A stretch of DNA of 64,000 nt from Paenarthrobacter aurescens (GTDB lineage: Bacteria; Actinomycetota; Actinomycetes; Actinomycetales; Micrococcaceae). Made by a program: the position numbers and the translations under genes. Shown one piece after another: positions 16,507-25,888 of this stretch. The stretch covers positions 2,418,001-2,482,000 of the forward strand of contig NZ_CP157456.1 in the NCBI RefSeq assembly GCF_041549525.1, given 5' to 3'. The stretch's first letter is position 1, and each line of letters opens with the position of its first letter. The notes beneath the pieces were generated by a model. The model did not search any database. It was not told where the DNA came from and saw only the letters and a list, made by a program, of their open reading frames with translations.

Positions 16507-17418
16507 CTAGTCCCCGCCGGGAGTGAGTATGAAGTCCCAGGGATCGCTGTTGGTGCCGCTGACGCGGATTTCGACGTCGTAGCCTTGGTCCGCGAGTACG
16601 TTGCCCAATGCGTCAGCAGCGGCAGGCAGCCACAGCCATTCACTGGCGAAGTGCGAAACATCAATCAAGTAGGGCCGGCCGTTGGTGGCGCCTTCACGGG
16701 CTTCGGATGCAGGATGGTGACGCATGTCCGCTGTGACGTACACGTCGGCGTTACTGGCTCTGACGGCGTCGAAGAGGCTGTCCCCGGCTCCACCGCACAC
16801 GGCAACACGCCTGACCAAACCATCTTTGTCTCCAGCGACCCGGACCCCACCTGCCACAGCGGGCAGCATTTCAAAGACGCGGGCAGCAAAATCACCCAGC
16901 GTCTCAAGGTCAGGAAGGTCCCCAACACGGCCAATGCCTTCCTCAGGCAAGCCGTTGCTGGCCGGGGTCAAAGGGGTCACATTCTCCAGGCCAAAGGCAT
17001 CAGCGAGGACATCGGAAACCCCGCCCACGGCCGAATCTCCATTGGTATGGACGGTCAGCAGCCCTGTTCCGGCCTCAATCAGCCGGTGGACGGCCAGGCC
17101 TTTGGCTGAGGTGGCCGCCACGGAGTTCACCCCTTTGAGCAGCAGCGGGTGATGAGTGATCAGCAGGTCCGCTCCCCATTCCACAGCCTCATCGATCACG
17201 GCAAGGGTGGGGTCCACGGCAAAGAGCACTTTTGTGACGGGAACACTCGGGCGGCCCACTACGAGGCCTACCTCATCCCAGTCTTCGGCCAGGGACTCCG
17301 GCCATAGTTCCTCCACAGCCAGCAACACCTGACCGAGCGTAGGATCACCGCCGGCGTCCGCTGTCTGGTCCTCTTCGACGGAATCCACATCAGAAAGGGG
17401 GGTGTTTACTGCTTCCAT
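16507..17418 (-). CDS. Nif3-like dinuclear metal centre protein
   Basis: A 303-residue NIF3/DUF34 protein. Metal-binding motifs are visible: LLITHHPLLLKGV (the HH pair), VHTNGDSAVGGVSD (NTNLD-like, here TNGD) and the C-terminal ADMRHHPASEA and DVSHFASEW (His, Glu). The enzymatic role of the family is not settled; proposals include a metal chaperone and GTP cyclohydrolase I type activity. It is upstream of the coiled-coil gene on the same strand, an association frequent in actinobacteria. Confidence 0.9.
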   Translation of the reverse strand: MEAVNTPLSDVDSVEEDQTADAGGDPTLGQVLLAVEELWPESLAEDWDEVGLVVGRPSVPVTKVLFAVDPTLAVIDEAVEWGADLLITHHPLLLKGVNSVAATSAKGLAVHRLIEAGTGLLTVHTNGDSAVGGVSDVLADAFGLENVTPLTPASNGLPEEGIGRVGDLPDLETLGDFAARVFEMLPAVAGGVRVAGDKDGLVRRVAVCGGAGDSLFDAVRASNADVYVTADMRHHPASEAREGATNGRPYLIDVSHFASEWLWLPAAADALGNVLADQGYDVEIRVSGTNSDPWDFILTPGGD

Positions 17419-17563
17419 GCTCTTATTCTTCCCTACTGAGCCGTATTTCTTCCCTACTGAGCCCCCATCAGGTGGCGGCCACTCCGTGGCACCTCCCCGG
17501 CGCCGTAATTCTCCCGTAAGGTGAAGCGGGAATCATCAGGCCCTCCGATCCATTGAAGAGAAC

Positions 17564-18088
17564 ATGAAAACTTTCGTACTTGGCGGCGGCTGCTTCTGGT
17601 GCCTTGATGCCGTTTACCAGAAGACCCGCGGCGTCAGCTCGGTAGTGTCCGGCTACACCGGCGGCCACGTCCGCAACCCCGATTACTACGAGGTATGCTC
17701 CGGGACAACCGGCCATGCTGAAGTCGTGGCTGTGACGTTTGACGAAACCGTGGTTCCGGAGGAGGTCATATTGGACATGTTCTTCGCGCTCCATGACCCC
17801 ACCACGCTGAACCGGCAGGGCTACGACGTTGGTACCCAATACCGTTCATCAATGTTCTACACAACTACGGAAGAAAAGGTGTTGTTCGAAGAAGCAATCG
17901 AACGCGCCCAGCCCCTGTGGTCGGATCCGATTGTGACCGAGGTGAGCCGCCTTCCGGAGTTTTATGACGCTGAGGAAGTGCACCAGAATTACTATGCAAA
18001 GTTCCCTTATCAGGGCTATTGCCAGGTGATCATCAACCCGAAGCTGGCAAAGGCCAGGAAATATTACTCTGCATGGCTTACTGCTTAG
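17564..18088 (+). CDS. msrA: Peptide-methionine (S)-S-oxide reductase
   Basis: A 174-residue MsrA. The active site GGCFWCLDAVY is at residues 6-16, followed by GVSSVVSGYTGG and GHAEVVAVTFDE, and QGYDVGTQYRSSMFY further on; all are canonical. It reduces methionine-S-sulfoxide in proteins, recycled by thioredoxin. The resolving Cys may be in QGYCQVIINPK near the C-terminus. The start ATG 17564 follows GAAGAGAAC. It stands alone, 66 bp before cysK. Confidence 0.95.
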   Translation: MKTFVLGGGCFWCLDAVYQKTRGVSSVVSGYTGGHVRNPDYYEVCSGTTGHAEVVAVTFDETVVPEEVILDMFFALHDPTTLNRQGYDVGTQYRSSMFYTTTEEKVLFEEAIERAQPLWSDPIVTEVSRLPEFYDAEEVHQNYYAKFPYQGYCQVIINPKLAKARKYYSAWLTA

Positions 18089-18154
18089 CGGGGTTTCGAT
18101 CCCGCTGGTTAGGCTGACCTCAGCATTCCCTCTTCAGAGATAGGCGTAATTTTC

Positions 18155-19090
18155 ATGGCAAGGATCTACGACGACGTCACGCAGCTGGTCGGCCGCACTC
18201 CGCTGGTTCGTCTGAACCGGCTCACCGAAGGCCTCGACGCCACCGTTGCAGTCAAGCTCGAGTTCTACAACCCGGCCAACAGTGTCAAGGACAGAATCGG
18301 CGTGGCCATCATTGACGCTGCCGAAAAGTCCGGAGCCCTGAAGCCGGGCGGAACCATCGTTGAGGGTACTTCAGGCAACACCGGCATCGCCCTTGCCTTG
18401 GTAGGCGCAGCACGCGGCTACAAGGTCATCCTGACCATGCCTGAGACCATGTCCACCGAGCGCCGCGTCATGCTGCGCGCTTATGGCGCCGAGATCGTCC
18501 TGACGCCCGGATCTGAAGGCATGCGCGGCGCTGTCGAAAAGGCTCAGGAAATTGTTGCCAACACGGAGAACTCCATCTGGGCGCAGCAGTTCGCCAACGA
18601 GGCCAACCCTGCGATCCACCGCGCCACCACAGCGGAGGAAGTCTGGGAAGACACCGACGGTGAAGTAGACATCTTCGTGGCCGGCGTAGGCACCGGCGGC
18701 ACCATCACAGGTGTGGGCCAGGTCCTCAAGGAGCGCAAGCCCGGCGTACAGATTGTGGCCATCGAGCCCAAAGATTCGGCGATCCTCAACGGTGGAGCCC
18801 CTGGCCCGCACAAGATCCAGGGCATTGGCGCCAACTTTGTTCCCGAAATCCTGGACACCAACGTCTACGACGAAGTCCTTGACGCGACCCTGGAAGATTC
18901 GGTCCGCGTGGCCCGCGAGCTCGGTGCCCGCGAAGGTATCCTGGGCGGCATCTCCTCCGGTGCGATCGTCTGGGGTGCTTTGGAGCTGGCGAAGCGCCCC
19001 GAGAACGCCGGCAAGCTGATTGTGGCCGTGGTGTGTGACTTCGGAGAGCGTTACATCTCCACTGTGCTGTTCGACGACATCCGCGGCTAA
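18155..19090 (+). CDS. cysK: Cysteine synthase A (O-acetylserine sulfhydrylase)
   Basis: A 311-residue fold type II PLP enzyme making cysteine from O-acetylserine and sulfide. The PLP lysine is in [14 protein letters not shown] (Lys near residue 44), the substrate loop is [12 protein letters not shown], the phosphate loop is [12 protein letters not shown], and the C-terminal [13 protein letters not shown] is conserved. cysE starts 41 bp later, so the two form an operon and the products can form the cysteine synthase complex. No T-box or other leader element is apparent in the short upstream gap. Confidence 0.95.
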   Translation: MARIYDDVTQLVGRTPLVRLNRLTEGLDATVAVKLEFYNPANSVKDRIGVAIIDAAEKSGALKPGGTIVEGTSGNTGIALALVGAARGYKVILTMPETMSTERRVMLRAYGAEIVLTPGSEGMRGAVEKAQEIVANTENSIWAQQFANEANPAIHRATTAEEVWEDTDGEVDIFVAGVGTGGTITGVGQVLKERKPGVQIVAIEPKDSAILNGGAPGPHKIQGIGANFVPEILDTNVYDEVLDATLEDSVRVARELGAREGILGGISSGAIVWGALELAKRPENAGKLIVAVVCDFGERYISTVLFDDIRG

Positions 19091-19131
19091 CACTTAGTCC
19101 GCACGCCTTCATTTCCTGTAGAAAGGTCTTT

Positions 19132-19716
19132 GTGAGCTTCTTCGCAAGGCTTAAGGAAGACCTCGACGCCGCCCGGTCCCACGACCCGGCGGCTCGAGGC
19201 TCTTTTGAGAACTTTTTCGCATACTCCGGCCTGCACGCCATTTGGGCGCACCGGATAACGCATCGTCTCTGGCAGAATCCGGCGCTGCGTTTTCCTGCGC
19301 GCCTGATATCCCAATTGGCAAGATTCCTTACCGGCATTGAAATCCACCCCGGTGCAACCATTGGCCGCCGGTTTTTCATTGACCACGGCATGGGAGTGGT
19401 GATTGGCGAGACTGCCGAGATCGGTGAGGACGTGATGATCTATCACGGAGTAACGCTCGGCGGCCGATCGCTGGCCAAGGTCAAACGGCACCCTACCATC
19501 GGTGATCGCGTCACCATCGGTGCCGGCGCCAAAGTCCTGGGTCCGATTACCATCGGCGCGGGCAGTGCAATTGGCGCCAATGCCGTAGTGGTCAAGGATG
19601 CCCCGGCTGATTCGATCATCACGGGTATCCCCGCGACGTGGCGCCACCGTGATGCACGATCCGAAACCAAGCCTGCCGTGGATCCGGCGGAGTACTACAT
19701 CGAATACCGGATCTAA
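19132..19716 (+). CDS. cysE: Serine O-acetyltransferase
   Basis: A 194-residue short-form (EpsC/CysE) acetyltransferase that activates serine with acetyl-CoA. The left-handed beta-helix hexapeptides are clear ([28 protein letters not shown]-like [16 protein letters not shown]), with the catalytic DHGMG His. The C-terminus ends [11 protein letters not shown]; a terminal Ile is what CysE uses to dock in the CysK active site. The GTG at 19132 has AGAAAGG just upstream. Its last 4 bp overlap the convergent SDR gene. Confidence 0.94.
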   Translation: MSFFARLKEDLDAARSHDPAARGSFENFFAYSGLHAIWAHRITHRLWQNPALRFPARLISQLARFLTGIEIHPGATIGRRFFIDHGMGVVIGETAEIGEDVMIYHGVTLGGRSLAKVKRHPTIGDRVTIGAGAKVLGPITIGAGSAIGANAVVVKDAPADSIITGIPATWRHRDARSETKPAVDPAEYYIEYRI

Positions 19717-20552
19717 CCGGCCAGCCTTCGGTAGAAGTTCCAAAAGACAGCATCGAAGGCGCGGTCCGGAAGAATTCTGCGCATTGCCAGGACGCTCCAG
19801 GCGCCCCTGCCCACCGGGTAGCGGGTCCTGGGGCGTTTTGCCGTTGCGGCGCGAGCAATGGTTCCAGCCACCACCTTCGCCGGCGTAGACAACACATGGC
19901 CGGTTCCGGAGGTGGATGCCAACGCGGCAGCCACAATGTGCGCTTGTTCCCTGTAGGGCCCGCTGCCCGAGGCCATTAACAGGCCCTCCCCCGCTAAGGC
20001 GCCCCACTCACTGTCTGTTCCCGATGGTTCAATAATGACCACGTCGATTCCGTGTGGCTTCAACTCCAGCCGCAGCGAATCGCTCATTCCCTCCACGGCA
20101 AACTTGGTGCCGTGATACCAGGCGCCCAGTGGTTCGTAGATCTTTCCGCCAATGGAAGTCACATTGATGATCCGGCCTGAGCGGGCCCTGCGCATTCCCG
20201 GAATCACCAGTTGGGTCATCCTTGCCAAGCCCATGACATTGACGTCAAACTGTCGCCTGCCCTCGGCCAGCGGAACCTCCTCCAGTGAGCCGTAGGAACC
20301 ATAGCCGGCATTGTTGACCAGAACATCGATCCGGCCGTGGGCCGCTTCCACGATCGCCACCGCGGACATCATCGATTCCTCCGAGGTGACATCCAAGGGC
20401 AGGACGGTGATGCCGTGCTGCTTCAGCGGCTCCATCTTCTCCAGCCGGCGTGCACCCGCGTAGACCGTAAAGCCGGCCGAACTGAGGGCAATGGCAGTAG
20501 CGTAACCGATTCCAGTGGAAGCTCCGGTGACAAGTGCAGTGCGGGATGCCAT
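19713..20552 (-). CDS. Short-chain dehydrogenase/reductase
   Basis: A 279-residue classical SDR. The cofactor motif is [12 protein letters not shown], the NNAG motif is [10 protein letters not shown], and the catalytic Tyr-Lys is [10 protein letters not shown] with Ser in NVTSIGG upstream. The YHGTK-type and the C-terminal extension (about 60 residues, [18 protein letters not shown]) resemble SDRs annotated as oxidoreductases acting on lipids or steroids, but the substrate is unknown. The start at 20552 ([12 protein letters not shown]) is chosen over an upstream in-frame ATG because it has GGAAGAGG before it and gives the family N-terminus. Confidence 0.87.
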   Translation of the reverse strand: MASRTALVTGASTGIGYATAIALSSAGFTVYAGARRLEKMEPLKQHGITVLPLDVTSEESMMSAVAIVEAAHGRIDVLVNNAGYGSYGSLEEVPLAEGRRQFDVNVMGLARMTQLVIPGMRRARSGRIINVTSIGGKIYEPLGAWYHGTKFAVEGMSDSLRLELKPHGIDVVIIEPSGTDSEWGALAGEGLLMASGSGPYREQAHIVAAALASTSGTGHVLSTPAKVVAGTIARAATAKRPRTRYPVGRGAWSVLAMRRILPDRAFDAVFWNFYRRLAG

Positions 20553-20654
20553 GGTGGCCTCTTCCGGTGAATTCGAACAAACAGTCAGCGACGGCAAAGG
20601 CCGGCCCCTCCCAGCGTAACTGGGCTGAACCGGCCTTTGGCGCGAAGCTGTTTG

Positions 20655-22091
20655 CTAGTGGGTGTCCACTGCCGAGATCTCGGACTTGTCTTCGCCCCAG
20701 AGCGTGTGGAATGTACCTTCGGTGTCCACGCGACCGTAGGTGTGTGCACCGAAGAGGTCGCGCTGGCCCTGGATCAAAGCAGCGGCGACGCGCTTACGGC
20801 GCAGACCGTCGTAGTAGGCCAGCGAGGAGGAGAAGACCGGTACCGGGATACCCAGCTGGACAGCTGTTGCCACCACGCGGCGCCAGGCCGGAAGTGCCTC
20901 GGCAATTGCCTTGGTGAAGGCCGGGGCGAACAGCAGGTTGGCGGGCTTTTCCTCAGCCGCGTAGGCCTTGGTGATGTCCTTGAGCAGCTCTGCACGGATG
21001 ATGCAGCCTGCGCGCCACAGCGAAGCGATCTCGTCCAGCTTCAGGTCCCAGCCGTATTCCTTGGCAGCGGAGGTCAGCATGTCCAGGCCCTGGGCGTAGG
21101 AGACCAGCTTGGAGGCGTACAGTGCCTGGCGGACGTCCTCAACGAACGTCTCCGGGATCTCCACTGTGGCTTCTTCACCGGCGAGCAGTTCCTGGCCGAG
21201 CTTGCGCTGCTCGGTCTGGGAAGACAGTGCACGGGCGAACACGGACTCGGCGATGCCGGAGACCGGTGAACCCAGTTCCAGCGCGGAAATGACTGTCCAA
21301 CGGCCTGTGCCCTTCTGACCTGCAGCGTCAACGACGACGTCCACGAACGGCTTGCCCGTCTTGGCGTCGACGTGCCCGAGGACCTCGGCGGAGATTTCGA
21401 TCAGGAAGGAGGACAGATCGCCCTTGTTCCACTCGGCGAAGATCTTGGACTGCTCGGCGGGCTCAATGCCGGCGCCGGAGCGAAGGAGGTCGAATGCTTC
21501 ACCGATGACCTGCATGTCGGCGTATTCAATGCCGTTGTGAACCATCTTGACGAAGTGGCCGGCGCCGTCGGTGCCGATCCATGCGCAGCACGGCTCACCG
21601 TCCACCTTGGCCGAGATTTTCTCCAGCAGCGGGCCCAAGGCGTCGTAGGACTCACGCGAGCCGCCGGGCATGATGGACGGGCCGTTCAATGCGCCCTCTT
21701 CACCACCGGATACACCGACGCCCACAAAGTGGAGGTCCTTCTTTGCCAGCGCGGCTTCGCGGCGGCGTGTGTCCTCGTAGTGCGAGTTACCGGCGTCGAT
21801 GATGATGTCCCCGGCTTCGAGCAACGGCTCGAGCTGCTCGATCACGTTGTCAACGGGAGCGCCGGCCTTGACCATGATCAGGACACGGCGGGGCTTTTCG
21901 AGTGAATCTACGAGTTCCTGCAGCGTTTCCGTGCGGATGAAATCGCCGTCCGTGCCGTGCTTTTCCAGCAGGGCGTCAGTCTTTTCCACGGAGCGGTTGT
22001 GGAGAGCTACGGTGAAGCCGTTGCGGGCAAGGTTGCGGGCCAGGTTGGCGCCCATCACCGCAAGGCCGGTGACACCGATGTGTGCTGACAT
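20655..22091 (-). CDS. gnd: 6-phosphogluconate dehydrogenase, decarboxylating
   Basis: A 478-residue enzyme of the oxidative pentose phosphate pathway (6-phosphogluconate + NADP to ribulose 5-phosphate + CO2). The N-terminal dinucleotide motif is GVTGLAVMGANLARNLA, followed by GVGVSGGEEGALNGPSIMPGG and the catalytic KMVHNGIEYADMQ; the C-terminal helical domain includes TGRWTVISALELG. The full-length E. coli-type (about 470 aa) is present. ATG 22091 has GGAG 5 nt upstream. It is divergent from a GntR/FadR regulator, which may control it. Confidence 0.95.
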   Translation of the reverse strand: MSAHIGVTGLAVMGANLARNLARNGFTVALHNRSVEKTDALLEKHGTDGDFIRTETLQELVDSLEKPRRVLIMVKAGAPVDNVIEQLEPLLEAGDIIIDAGNSHYEDTRRREAALAKKDLHFVGVGVSGGEEGALNGPSIMPGGSRESYDALGPLLEKISAKVDGEPCCAWIGTDGAGHFVKMVHNGIEYADMQVIGEAFDLLRSGAGIEPAEQSKIFAEWNKGDLSSFLIEISAEVLGHVDAKTGKPFVDVVVDAAGQKGTGRWTVISALELGSPVSGIAESVFARALSSQTEQRKLGQELLAGEEATVEIPETFVEDVRQALYASKLVSYAQGLDMLTSAAKEYGWDLKLDEIASLWRAGCIIRAELLKDITKAYAAEEKPANLLFAPAFTKAIAEALPAWRRVVATAVQLGIPVPVFSSSLAYYDGLRRKRVAAALIQGQRDLFGAHTYGRVDTEGTFHTLWGEDKSEISAVDTH

Positions 22092-22181
22092 CAAAACTCC
22101 AATTCGTTCGTTACAAACAGTCGCCCGTTCCCCAATGGGGCACGCGGGAAGCGATCTCAAATCCAGGGGCTGTAATAAACC

Positions 22182-22189
22182 ATACGTAT
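22182..22189. promoter_or_regulatory. Palindrome in the gnd/gntR intergenic region
   Basis: The 8-bp palindrome ATACGTAT sits in an AT-rich patch (AAACCATACGTATTTAA) in the 208-bp gap between the divergent gnd and GntR-type genes. GntR/FadR regulators bind short palindromes near their own promoters, so this is a candidate operator; the symmetry is short and could be chance. Confidence 0.3.
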
Positions 22190-22299
22190 TTAATCCATGT
22201 GCGGGAAAGCGGCGCCCACGTTTTGGAACGGTGCCGCGTCACAAACAGTCTATGATGCCGCCCCCGATCCCCGGACGCACCGGACCTCGCCGCGCCACT

Positions 22300-23040
22300 A
22301 TGCTTACCTCTATGTCAACCAGCCTTCACCACCGCGCCGTAGAGCACTTGGGCACCAGAATCGTCGGCGGCGCCCTTCCTACAGGCCATGTCATGTTGGC
22401 CGAGCATTTGGAAGACGAACTCAAAGTCTCCCGCTCCGTGGTCCGTGAAGCTGTCCGGGTTCTGCAGTCCCTGGGGCTTGTGGAAACCATCAAACGGGTA
22501 GGTATCCGGGTGTTGCCGGCACACCGCTGGAATCCTTTTGATCCGCTGGTCATCCGGTGGCGGCTTGCAGGCGAGGGGCGTGGCGCCCAGTTGAGGTCCC
22601 TCGCGGAACTGCGTTCCGCCGTCGAGCCTATAGCGGCTGAACTGGCAGCAAACAACGCGCCCGAAAGTCTCCGGCAGGAATTGGTGGGCATCTCCCTTGC
22701 CATGAAAGAAGCCGGCGATGCCGGCGACATGGCACGCTTCCTTGACCTCGATATCCGGTTCCATGCATTGGTCCTCTCCGGCTCCGGCAATGAAATGTTT
22801 GCCAACCTCGTTGGCCAGGTCACGGAGACCCTCACAGGCAGAACAGTCCACGGCCTCATGCCTGAACATCCCCAGAAGCAGGCCCTGCAGTGGCATATGG
22901 ACGTCGCCCATGCCATAGATGCCGGAGACGGTTCACTGGCACGCGACGCCGCCGCAAAAATCATGCGCCAGACCATCGCGGAGCTGGCACCCAGCTGGAA
23001 TGACCAGCCCCGCGTCTTCGTCCCCGTAGCGAAGAACTAA
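22300..23040 (+). CDS. GntR/FadR-family transcriptional regulator
   Basis: A 246-residue FadR-subfamily regulator. The N-terminal winged helix is AVEHLGTRIVGGALPTGHVM followed by LKVSRSVVREAVRVLQSLGLVE, and the C-terminal FCD effector domain has the metal/ligand residues in DLDIRFHALVLSGSGN and AHAIDAGD. It is divergent from gnd and convergent with the idonate/gluconate dehydrogenase operon, so regulation of gluconate or idonate genes is the natural hypothesis. An ATG at 22312 (MSTSLHHRA) is an alternative start; the longer frame has no support. Confidence 0.85.
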   Translation: MLTSMSTSLHHRAVEHLGTRIVGGALPTGHVMLAEHLEDELKVSRSVVREAVRVLQSLGLVETIKRVGIRVLPAHRWNPFDPLVIRWRLAGEGRGAQLRSLAELRSAVEPIAAELAANNAPESLRQELVGISLAMKEAGDAGDMARFLDLDIRFHALVLSGSGNEMFANLVGQVTETLTGRTVHGLMPEHPQKQALQWHMDVAHAIDAGDGSLARDAAAKIMRQTIAELAPSWNDQPRVFVPVAKN

Positions 23041-23044
23041 GCGG

Positions 23045-24094
23045 TTACTGCCGGAAGTTCAGCAGTACCTTTCCGGATTCAGCGGAGTTCCTGGCCACCT
23101 CAAAAGCCTCCAGTCCTTGAGCGAGACCGAATTCGTGCGTCACCACAGGGTCCACGAACAATGAACCATCGGCCAGGGCAGCAATAACCTGATCGATTTC
23201 GTCATTGAACCGGAACGAACCAAGAAGTTCCAGCTCGCGGGTAATGGCGACGGAGATGAGCACCGGCTGGGGCCCGGATGGCAGGAGTCCCACCATCACC
23301 ACCTTGCCGCCGCGGGTAGCGCCCTTAATGGCCGAGGCAAGGCCAAAATGGCTGCCTGATGATTCAATGACGACGTCGGCGTCCACTGCCGCGATAGCCT
23401 CGGCGTCGTCTCCCTTGAGGACCTCGTCAGCGCCAACGGCACGGGCAATTTCCAAGGGTTTGTCATGCATGTCCACGGCGACGATCCGGGCCGCTCCAGC
23501 CCTCTTGAGTACGGCGACGGCGAGTGCGCCTATGGGACCGCTGCCGATTACGAGCGCGGTTTTTCCTTCGATGTCTCCCGCGCGGCCCACCGCATGCCAG
23601 GCCACGCTTGCGGGCTCAATCAGGGCGGCAGTGCGGAGATTCAGGCTCTCCGGAAGCGGGCGCAGCATCATGGAGGGAAGGTTGGCGTAGCGGCTGAATG
23701 CGCCGTCAGTGTGCGGGTAGCGGGCGGCGCTGCCAAGGTAGGTGCAGCCTGGGGAAAGGTTTGGCCGGTCCTGAGGGTACCTGGCATCTCCGGGTGCCGG
23801 GGTTGCAGGGTGAACGGCCACGGGTGTTCCTTCTGCGGGGCCGGTGCCATCGGCTGCCTGCTGGACCACCACGCCCACGATCTCGTGTCCAAGGACCATG
23901 GGCTCTTTGAGGATGGACTCCCCTGCCGCACCGTGCAGCCAGTAATGGAGGTCCGAGCCGCAGATACCACCGTAGGCAATCTCCACGATCGCTTCATCGG
24001 CAGCCGGCGGGGTCAGCGGGATCTGCTCAATCCTGAGGTTACCTTTGCCGTGGGCTACTACTGCAGGTCCGGAGGCCGGGAGGATGACGCTCAT
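23045..24094 (-). CDS. L-idonate 5-dehydrogenase-like zinc alcohol dehydrogenase
   Basis: A 349-residue medium-chain zinc dehydrogenase. Zinc-site motifs are YGGICGSDLHYW and MVLGHEIVG; the Rossmann motif is ALVIGSGPIGALAVAVLK. Its operon partner is a gluconate 5-dehydrogenase-type SDR, the pairing of the idonate route (L-idonate to 5-ketogluconate to gluconate), which supports the idonate assignment. Closely related sorbitol/polyol dehydrogenases cannot be excluded. The start at 24094 overlaps the stop of the upstream SDR by 1 bp; the frame stays open far upstream but that overlaps the SDR. It ends 5 bp from the convergent GntR gene. Confidence 0.78.
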   Translation of the reverse strand: MSVILPASGPAVVAHGKGNLRIEQIPLTPPAADEAIVEIAYGGICGSDLHYWLHGAAGESILKEPMVLGHEIVGVVVQQAADGTGPAEGTPVAVHPATPAPGDARYPQDRPNLSPGCTYLGSAARYPHTDGAFSRYANLPSMMLRPLPESLNLRTAALIEPASVAWHAVGRAGDIEGKTALVIGSGPIGALAVAVLKRAGAARIVAVDMHDKPLEIARAVGADEVLKGDDAEAIAAVDADVVIESSGSHFGLASAIKGATRGGKVVMVGLLPSGPQPVLISVAITRELELLGSFRFNDEIDQVIAALADGSLFVDPVVTHEFGLAQGLEAFEVARNSAESGKVLLNFRQ

Positions 24095-24864
24095 CAGACC
24101 ACCACCGTCATTCCGCCGTCGACGAAGATCGTTTGGCCGTTCACGAAGTTCGAAGCCTGCGAGGCCAGCCATACAGCAGGCCCGGCAAGATCGGCCACTG
24201 TCCCCCACCGGTTGGCGGGGGTCCGGCCAAGGATCCAGGAGTTGAAGTCGGCATCGTCCACCAGGTTTTGGGTCATTTCGGTGTGGATGTACCCGGGGGC
24301 AATTCCGTTGATCTGAAGGCCGGAGGCAGCCCATTCCGCGGTCATGGCACGGGTCAGATTCCGGAGCCCGCCCTTTGCCGCAACATAAGGTGCAAGAGTG
24401 GGCCGGGCCAGGTCTGTCTGGACCGAACAAATATTGATGATCTTGCCCTGTCCTCTGGGAATCATGTGCCGTGCCGCTTCCCGCCCTACCAGGAAGGCGC
24501 TGGTCAGGTTGGTGGTGATCACACGGTCCCAGTCCTCAACATCAAGGTCCAGCATGGGCACACGGTGCTGGATTCCGGCGTTGTTTACCAGGATGTCCAG
24601 TGGCCCCACGTTCTCTTCGATCCAGGCCACTGACTCAGCGGCGGCCGTGGAATCGGTGACATCGAAGGCGCGGCTGTGGACTCTTCCTTGCGGGTAATCA
24701 ACAACCATGGCCTGGTGGGCAGCTTCCAGGCGTTCGGCACTGATTCCGTTCAACACCACTGTGGCGCCTGCGTCCGCCAGACCCTTGGCCAAGGCATTGC
24801 CAATTCCCCGGCTGGAGCCGGTGACCAAGGCAACCCTGCCGGTCAGATCAAAAAGTCCACTCAT
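24094..24864 (-). CDS. Gluconate 5-dehydrogenase-like SDR
   Basis: A 256-residue SDR with the cofactor motif TGSSRGIGNALAKGLA, NNAGIQHR, a catalytic Tyr in APYVAAKGGLRNLTRAM and the C-terminal PGYIHTEMTQ. These features match IdnO-type enzymes that reduce 5-ketogluconate to gluconate. It is the middle gene of a three-gene operon: the reductase before it ends 2 nt upstream and the idonate-dehydrogenase-like gene overlaps its stop. Gluconate made here could enter the pathway of gnd after phosphorylation, though no gluconate kinase is in the window. Confidence 0.8.
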   Translation of the reverse strand: MSGLFDLTGRVALVTGSSRGIGNALAKGLADAGATVVLNGISAERLEAAHQAMVVDYPQGRVHSRAFDVTDSTAAAESVAWIEENVGPLDILVNNAGIQHRVPMLDLDVEDWDRVITTNLTSAFLVGREAARHMIPRGQGKIINICSVQTDLARPTLAPYVAAKGGLRNLTRAMTAEWAASGLQINGIAPGYIHTEMTQNLVDDADFNSWILGRTPANRWGTVADLAGPAVWLASQASNFVNGQTIFVDGGMTVVV

Positions 24865-24866
24865 AG

Positions 24867-25808
24867 TCAGTTGTTCATTCCTTCTTTGCTGGCAAGTTGG
24901 CTGGTGGTGGCAGTTGCCGGTATTGCGTCACTGAGGTTGGCCAGTGTTTGGCGGACGACGGCGAGGTCCTGGTCCCCGAGTCCTTGGCGCTTGAGTTCGG
25001 CGTACAGGTCGATCGCCGCAGATGCCATGGGCACGGCGGAACCAACGGCTTCAGCGCTAAACACCACGAAGCCCAGGTCTTTATGCATGAACTTCGCCGG
25101 CCCGGTGGGCTCATAGTTCTTTGCTGACAACCTTGGACCAACGATGTCCAGCACCCGACTTCCGGCAAGTCCTCCTGAGAGAACCTCGTAGAGGGCCTCC
25201 ACATCCATGCCTGAGCGTTCGGCGAGTTCAGCCGCCTCGGCGAGGGCCGCCGTCGTGGTTCCCACAATGAGCTGGTTGCAGGCTTTCGCGAGCGACCCCG
25301 ATCCCAAAGGTCCCATGCGCCGTACCGTGGTTCCCATCGTTTCAAGAAGCGGCTTGAGGGCGTCGAACTGGCCTTGCGTGGCGCCAACCATAATGGCAAG
25401 CGTTCCGCTGCGGGCGCCGGCAGTGCCACCGCTGACCGGCGCGTCCACTACCACGGCGTTGCCGCGGGAAGCCTGGTGGACTGTTTGGCCGAACTGCTGG
25501 ACCGCCGCTGGGGAGACGCTGCTCATGATGACGACGGCGGTGCCTGGCTTGGGTGCTTCGGCGCGCCATGATTCGAGCAGGTCTTCTGCGGCCGCCTCAA
25601 TGAAGGGCAGATCAGGAAGCATGAAGATGATGATGTCTTCTTGCCGCAGTTCGGCGACGTTGGCAGCGCGCCGAACGCCTGCGAGGCGGTCAAAGACGTT
25701 GGCGGAACGGTTCCAGGCGGTCACTTTCCATCCGGCCTTTGCGATGTTTCCTGCCATGGGCGCTCCCATGAGTCCCAGGCCGACAAAGCCCACGCTTTTG
25801 CTGGTCAT
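24867..25808 (-). CDS. NAD(P)-dependent 3-hydroxyisobutyrate dehydrogenase-family reductase
   Basis: A 313-residue beta-hydroxyacid dehydrogenase. The N-terminal motif is GFVGLGLMGAPMAGNIAKAG, the substrate-binding loop DAPVSGGTAGARSGTLAIMVG, and the catalytic Lys is in GSLAKACNQLIVG. Family members include tartronate-semialdehyde reductase and hydroxyisobutyrate dehydrogenase; the sequence alone does not separate them. As first gene of the idonate operon it probably acts on a sugar-acid intermediate. GAGG lies upstream of the ATG at 25808. The divergent neighbour is a D-2-hydroxyacid dehydrogenase 70 bp away. Confidence 0.84.
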   Translation of the reverse strand: MTSKSVGFVGLGLMGAPMAGNIAKAGWKVTAWNRSANVFDRLAGVRRAANVAELRQEDIIIFMLPDLPFIEAAAEDLLESWRAEAPKPGTAVVIMSSVSPAAVQQFGQTVHQASRGNAVVVDAPVSGGTAGARSGTLAIMVGATQGQFDALKPLLETMGTTVRRMGPLGSGSLAKACNQLIVGTTTAALAEAAELAERSGMDVEALYEVLSGGLAGSRVLDIVGPRLSAKNYEPTGPAKFMHKDLGFVVFSAEAVGSAVPMASAAIDLYAELKRQGLGDQDLAVVRQTLANLSDAIPATATTSQLASKEGMNN

Positions 25809-25851
25809 GGTCTGTGATACCTCACTTCTTTGTGGTCATCCTTGCGAATTC

Positions 25852-25888
25852 TGTTCAATATCCTAGCCGCCATTCAGTATGATGAACA
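25852..25888. promoter_or_regulatory. TGTTCA and TGAACA half-sites in a divergent promoter
   Basis: TGTTCA at 25852-25857 and TGAACA at 25883-25888 flank the gap between the 3-hydroxyisobutyrate-dehydrogenase-type gene and the D-2-hydroxyacid dehydrogenase. The right part, CAGTATGATGAACAC (25875-25889), nearly matches CACTATGATGAACAG upstream of the MFS transporter. A shared operator is proposed. Confidence 0.4.
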